A DNA stretch of 64,000 nt, from NCBI RefSeq assembly GCF_900188255.1, contig NZ_FZNS01000003.1, positions 248,001 through 312,000 of the forward strand, read 5' to 3'. The position numbers and the translations under genes were made by a program. The notes beneath the pieces were generated by a model that did no database searches, was not told where the DNA came from, and saw only the letters and a list, made by a program, of their open reading frames with translations. How positions within the stretch are numbered: position 1 is the stretch's first letter; every line of letters starts with the position of its first letter. This document shows, in pieces, positions 62,311 to 64,000 of the stretch. Origin of the DNA: Hymenobacter mucosus (GTDB lineage Bacteria > Bacteroidota > Bacteroidia > Cytophagales > Hymenobacteraceae).

Positions 62311-63555
62311 CTACTTTCCCTGGGGCGGCTGCCAGAAAGCCGCCGCATTGCTAGTGGTGTAGCTAATGAGGGTAGTGGTGCCTACCTTATCAGTGCTTAT
62401 CGGCGGCGCTTTGGCAGCGGCAGGCTGCGTTAGGAGCCGGACGTACTGAATGGTCTTGCCAGTGGCGCGGGTTTCTAGGTTGTACTCGCTGCTGACTGGG
62501 GTTTCCAGTTGGTACAGGTTCTTGGCCATGTAGCGATACAGATACTCTTCCTTGGTGGCCGATTGCTTGTGGTTCCAATTGGCGGTTGGGTTGAGCAAAA
62601 GCGGCTGGCCGTTGATGAGCCGCTCGCGCACTTCTTCAATGCTCAGCAAGTTGCCCTGCTCGTTCATCACGTAAGCATCCTGCGTGGGGTCCATATAAAG
62701 CCACTTTTTCTGGCTTGTAGAGTACACGGAGTTGATGACGTGGCTGTCGAAGTCAGCAGTGTCTTTGGGCAGGCACCCCACAAACCGCGACTGGAAACCC
62801 ATGGCCAGGTACACCTCATTGAGCACGGTAGCTAGCCCCCGGCAGTTCAGGCCCCGCTTCTCCTGCTGGCATACCGTCAGTAGGTCGTGGGCATTGCGCA
62901 GCTTGGGGTTCTCAATGGTGCCATTGTGCGGTACCCGCTCGTGCACCCAGTGCATGAGGTTAATCATCTGCGAAACATCGGTACCAGCACCGGCAATGGA
63001 ATCCAGCTTGTAGGTCTTACGCAGCATGGCCAACTGAGGCGCGTCGGCGGCTTGGTAGCGGAAAGAAGGTAGCCTACTGGCTGACTCGGTCGTGTACCCT
63101 TTGTCTTTCTGGAGGATATAGCGGTAGTCACCCTTGTCGCGAATGGACGCCATCTGCTGCTGGAAGGCCTTGTCACCCCGAATAAAGTCGAGGTCCGTAT
63201 CTGATGTAGCGTGCAGGTAGTCCTGGTAGCCGCTCCCAATGGCTTGGCGGAAGTTTGCCAGGGCATTTGGGCGGTCTTTCAGCAGGGAGTAGTAGCAGGC
63301 CTCGTTGTAGTAAAGATTTGCCTCTAGCCCCCGGAAGTTCTGCTTGGTGGCTTCGTCCAGGGTGTTGTAGGCTTGGTGCCACTGGGCGTAGAGCGCCAGC
63401 GCCGGCCGGTATTGTTTGGCGGTTATCAGCTGGCGTATTTCCTTACTCTTACTTGTCGAGTAGGCGTCAAACTCAGCCTTGGTTTTCACCTGCTGCGCAT
63501 GAACCGAGGCCGCGCCCAGCAAAAGCCCGGCGCTCAGCAATACAACATGTCTCAT
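62311..63555 (-). CDS. Secreted transglutaminase-like protein
   Basis: 414 residues with a Sec signal peptide (MRHVVLLSAGLLLGAASVHA). The first half is helical and TPR-like, with a GYQDYLHATSDTDLDFIRG segment that parallels the DUF6624 protein at 6645-7574. The second half is a transglutaminase/protease-like fold with a readable triad: C238 in GLNCRGLATVLNEVYLAMG, H272 in FDSHVINSVYS and D289 in WLYMDPTQDAYV. It may be a cysteine protease or a cross-linking enzyme in the periplasm or outside. It lies downstream of the cyclase gene on the same strand, with 158 bases and a hairpin between them. Confidence 0.78.
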   Translation of the reverse strand: MRHVVLLSAGLLLGAASVHAQQVKTKAEFDAYSTSKSKEIRQLITAKQYRPALALYAQWHQAYNTLDEATKQNFRGLEANLYYNEACYYSLLKDRPNALANFRQAIGSGYQDYLHATSDTDLDFIRGDKAFQQQMASIRDKGDYRYILQKDKGYTTESASRLPSFRYQAADAPQLAMLRKTYKLDSIAGAGTDVSQMINLMHWVHERVPHNGTIENPKLRNAHDLLTVCQQEKRGLNCRGLATVLNEVYLAMGFQSRFVGCLPKDTADFDSHVINSVYSTSQKKWLYMDPTQDAYVMNEQGNLLSIEEVRERLINGQPLLLNPTANWNHKQSATKEEYLYRYMAKNLYQLETPVSSEYNLETRATGKTIQYVRLLTQPAAAKAPPISTDKVGTTTLISYTTSNAAAFWQPPQGK

Positions 63556-63661
63556 TGGGATAGATAAAGTAGAGGAACAATAAAGTAGTCAGCTAGATCA
63601 GATGCCTATGCTGCATAAGCAGTTGCCTGAGCAGCCTGGGAAATAATAGCATAAGCTCCGC

Positions 63662-63691
63662 CCCTCGTTCCGGGCTAGTCCAGAACGAGGG
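63662..63691 (-). terminator. Hairpin downstream of the cyclase gene
   Basis: CCCTCGTTC at 63662-63670 pairs with GAACGAGGG at 63683-63691, with an extra GG/CC pair inside. It lies about 22 bases past the cyclase stop on the minus strand and lacks a strong T run. Confidence 0.5.
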
Positions 63692-63713
63692 AAATAAGTC
63701 GGCAACCTCGCTG

Positions 63714-64000
63714 CTAGGCTACTACCTCGTAAATCATCACGGGTTTGGCCTTATTCTTCAGCGTAACCTCGCGCAAAGGCTTGCACTGAAACGACTCCTT
63801 TACGCGCTGATAGGTAGCTTCGGTGATGATGATTTGGCCGGGCTGAGCCACCGATTGCAGGCGCTGGCTCACATTCACCGTGTCGCCGATAACGGTGTAG
63901 TCCAGGCGCTTAAGAGATGCCGACCCAATGTTGCCCGACACCATTTCGCCGGTGTTGATGCCAATGGATATTTCAGGGTGGTAGGCGGTGCCGTTGGGCA
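63714..64000 (-). CDS. Class III adenylate/guanylate cyclase, C-terminal fragment
   Basis: The last 94 residues of a cyclase catalytic domain; the start is beyond the window. It reads ISIGINTGEMVSGNIGS, then LDYTVIGDTVNVSQRLQ. The conserved Asn and Arg of the N-x-x-x-R motif (NVSQR), which stabilise the transition state, are present. The DYTVIGD segment has Thr in the position that favours ATP over GTP, so adenylate cyclase is more likely (inference). It ends in VTLKNKAKPVMIYEVVA, a typical domain end, with no further domain. It is encoded next to a protein with a cyclic-nucleotide-binding domain (59511-62234). Confidence 0.88.
   Translation of the reverse strand, partial: PNGTAYHPEISIGINTGEMVSGNIGSASLKRLDYTVIGDTVNVSQRLQSVAQPGQIIITEATYQRVKESFQCKPLREVTLKNKAKPVMIYEVVA

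Overview
The window looks like the chromosome of a pink/red-pigmented-type Bacteroidota, most likely Hymenobacter or a close relative (inference). The evidence is: high GC for the phylum; almost no Shine-Dalgarno sequences; promoters matching the Bacteroidota -7 element TAnnTTTG; a giant secreted protein ending in a type IX secretion (T9SS) sorting domain; a TamB gene next to a lipoprotein-type Omp85 (TamL); and phylum-typical families such as DUF5686, DUF6624 and DUF7009. There are no phage genes, insertion sequences or CRISPR arrays.

Layout. 1-2 kb: the 5' end of an acyl-CoA synthetase gene, a CrtO-like carotenoid acyltransferase, then a gene-poor AT-rich stretch with a decayed lipoprotein gene and one small ORF. 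2-9 kb: class Ia ribonucleotide reductase, with nrdA and nrdB split by a Tat-exported Gfo/Idh/MocA oxidoreductase and a DUF6624 protein. A cluster of four DnaA boxes lies between nrdB and the divergent rplU-rpmA (L21, L27). 10-17 kb: cyclase-family hydrolase, alpha/beta hydrolase, an acidic orphan, hemW, an Omp85 protein, a lipoprotein esterase and an initiator tRNA. 18-28 kb: a molybdoenzyme island with a MOT1-type molybdate transporter, MoeB-rhodanese, FdhD, DUF7009 and two tandem FdhF/YdeP oxidoreductases. 28-36 kb: tamB-tamL. 36-39 kb: a DPE2-like 4-alpha-glucanotransferase. 39.5-48 kb: a 2852-residue T9SS surface protein. 48-59 kb: thioredoxin-reductase-like flavoprotein, DUF5686 outer-membrane protein, an M28 peptidase whose leader is split off by a frameshift, an AraC regulator, DUF983, GNAT, UvrA2 and an HD hydrolase. 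59.5-64 kb: a nucleotide-translocase-like/HEAT/cyclic-nucleotide-binding fusion, a transglutaminase-like secreted protein, and the 3' end of a class III nucleotidyl cyclase.

The genes work together in a few clear groups. The molybdenum island supplies transport, cofactor synthesis, sulfuration and the enzymes. TamB and TamL form one envelope-assembly module. The two RNR subunits share DnaA-like boxes upstream. The cyclase fragment and the CNBD fusion may be signal producer and effector. The least conventional items are the CNBD fusion, the DnaA-box cluster, the conversion tracts between the two FdhF copies and the two probable frameshifted genes. I see no clearly new defence or mobile system.
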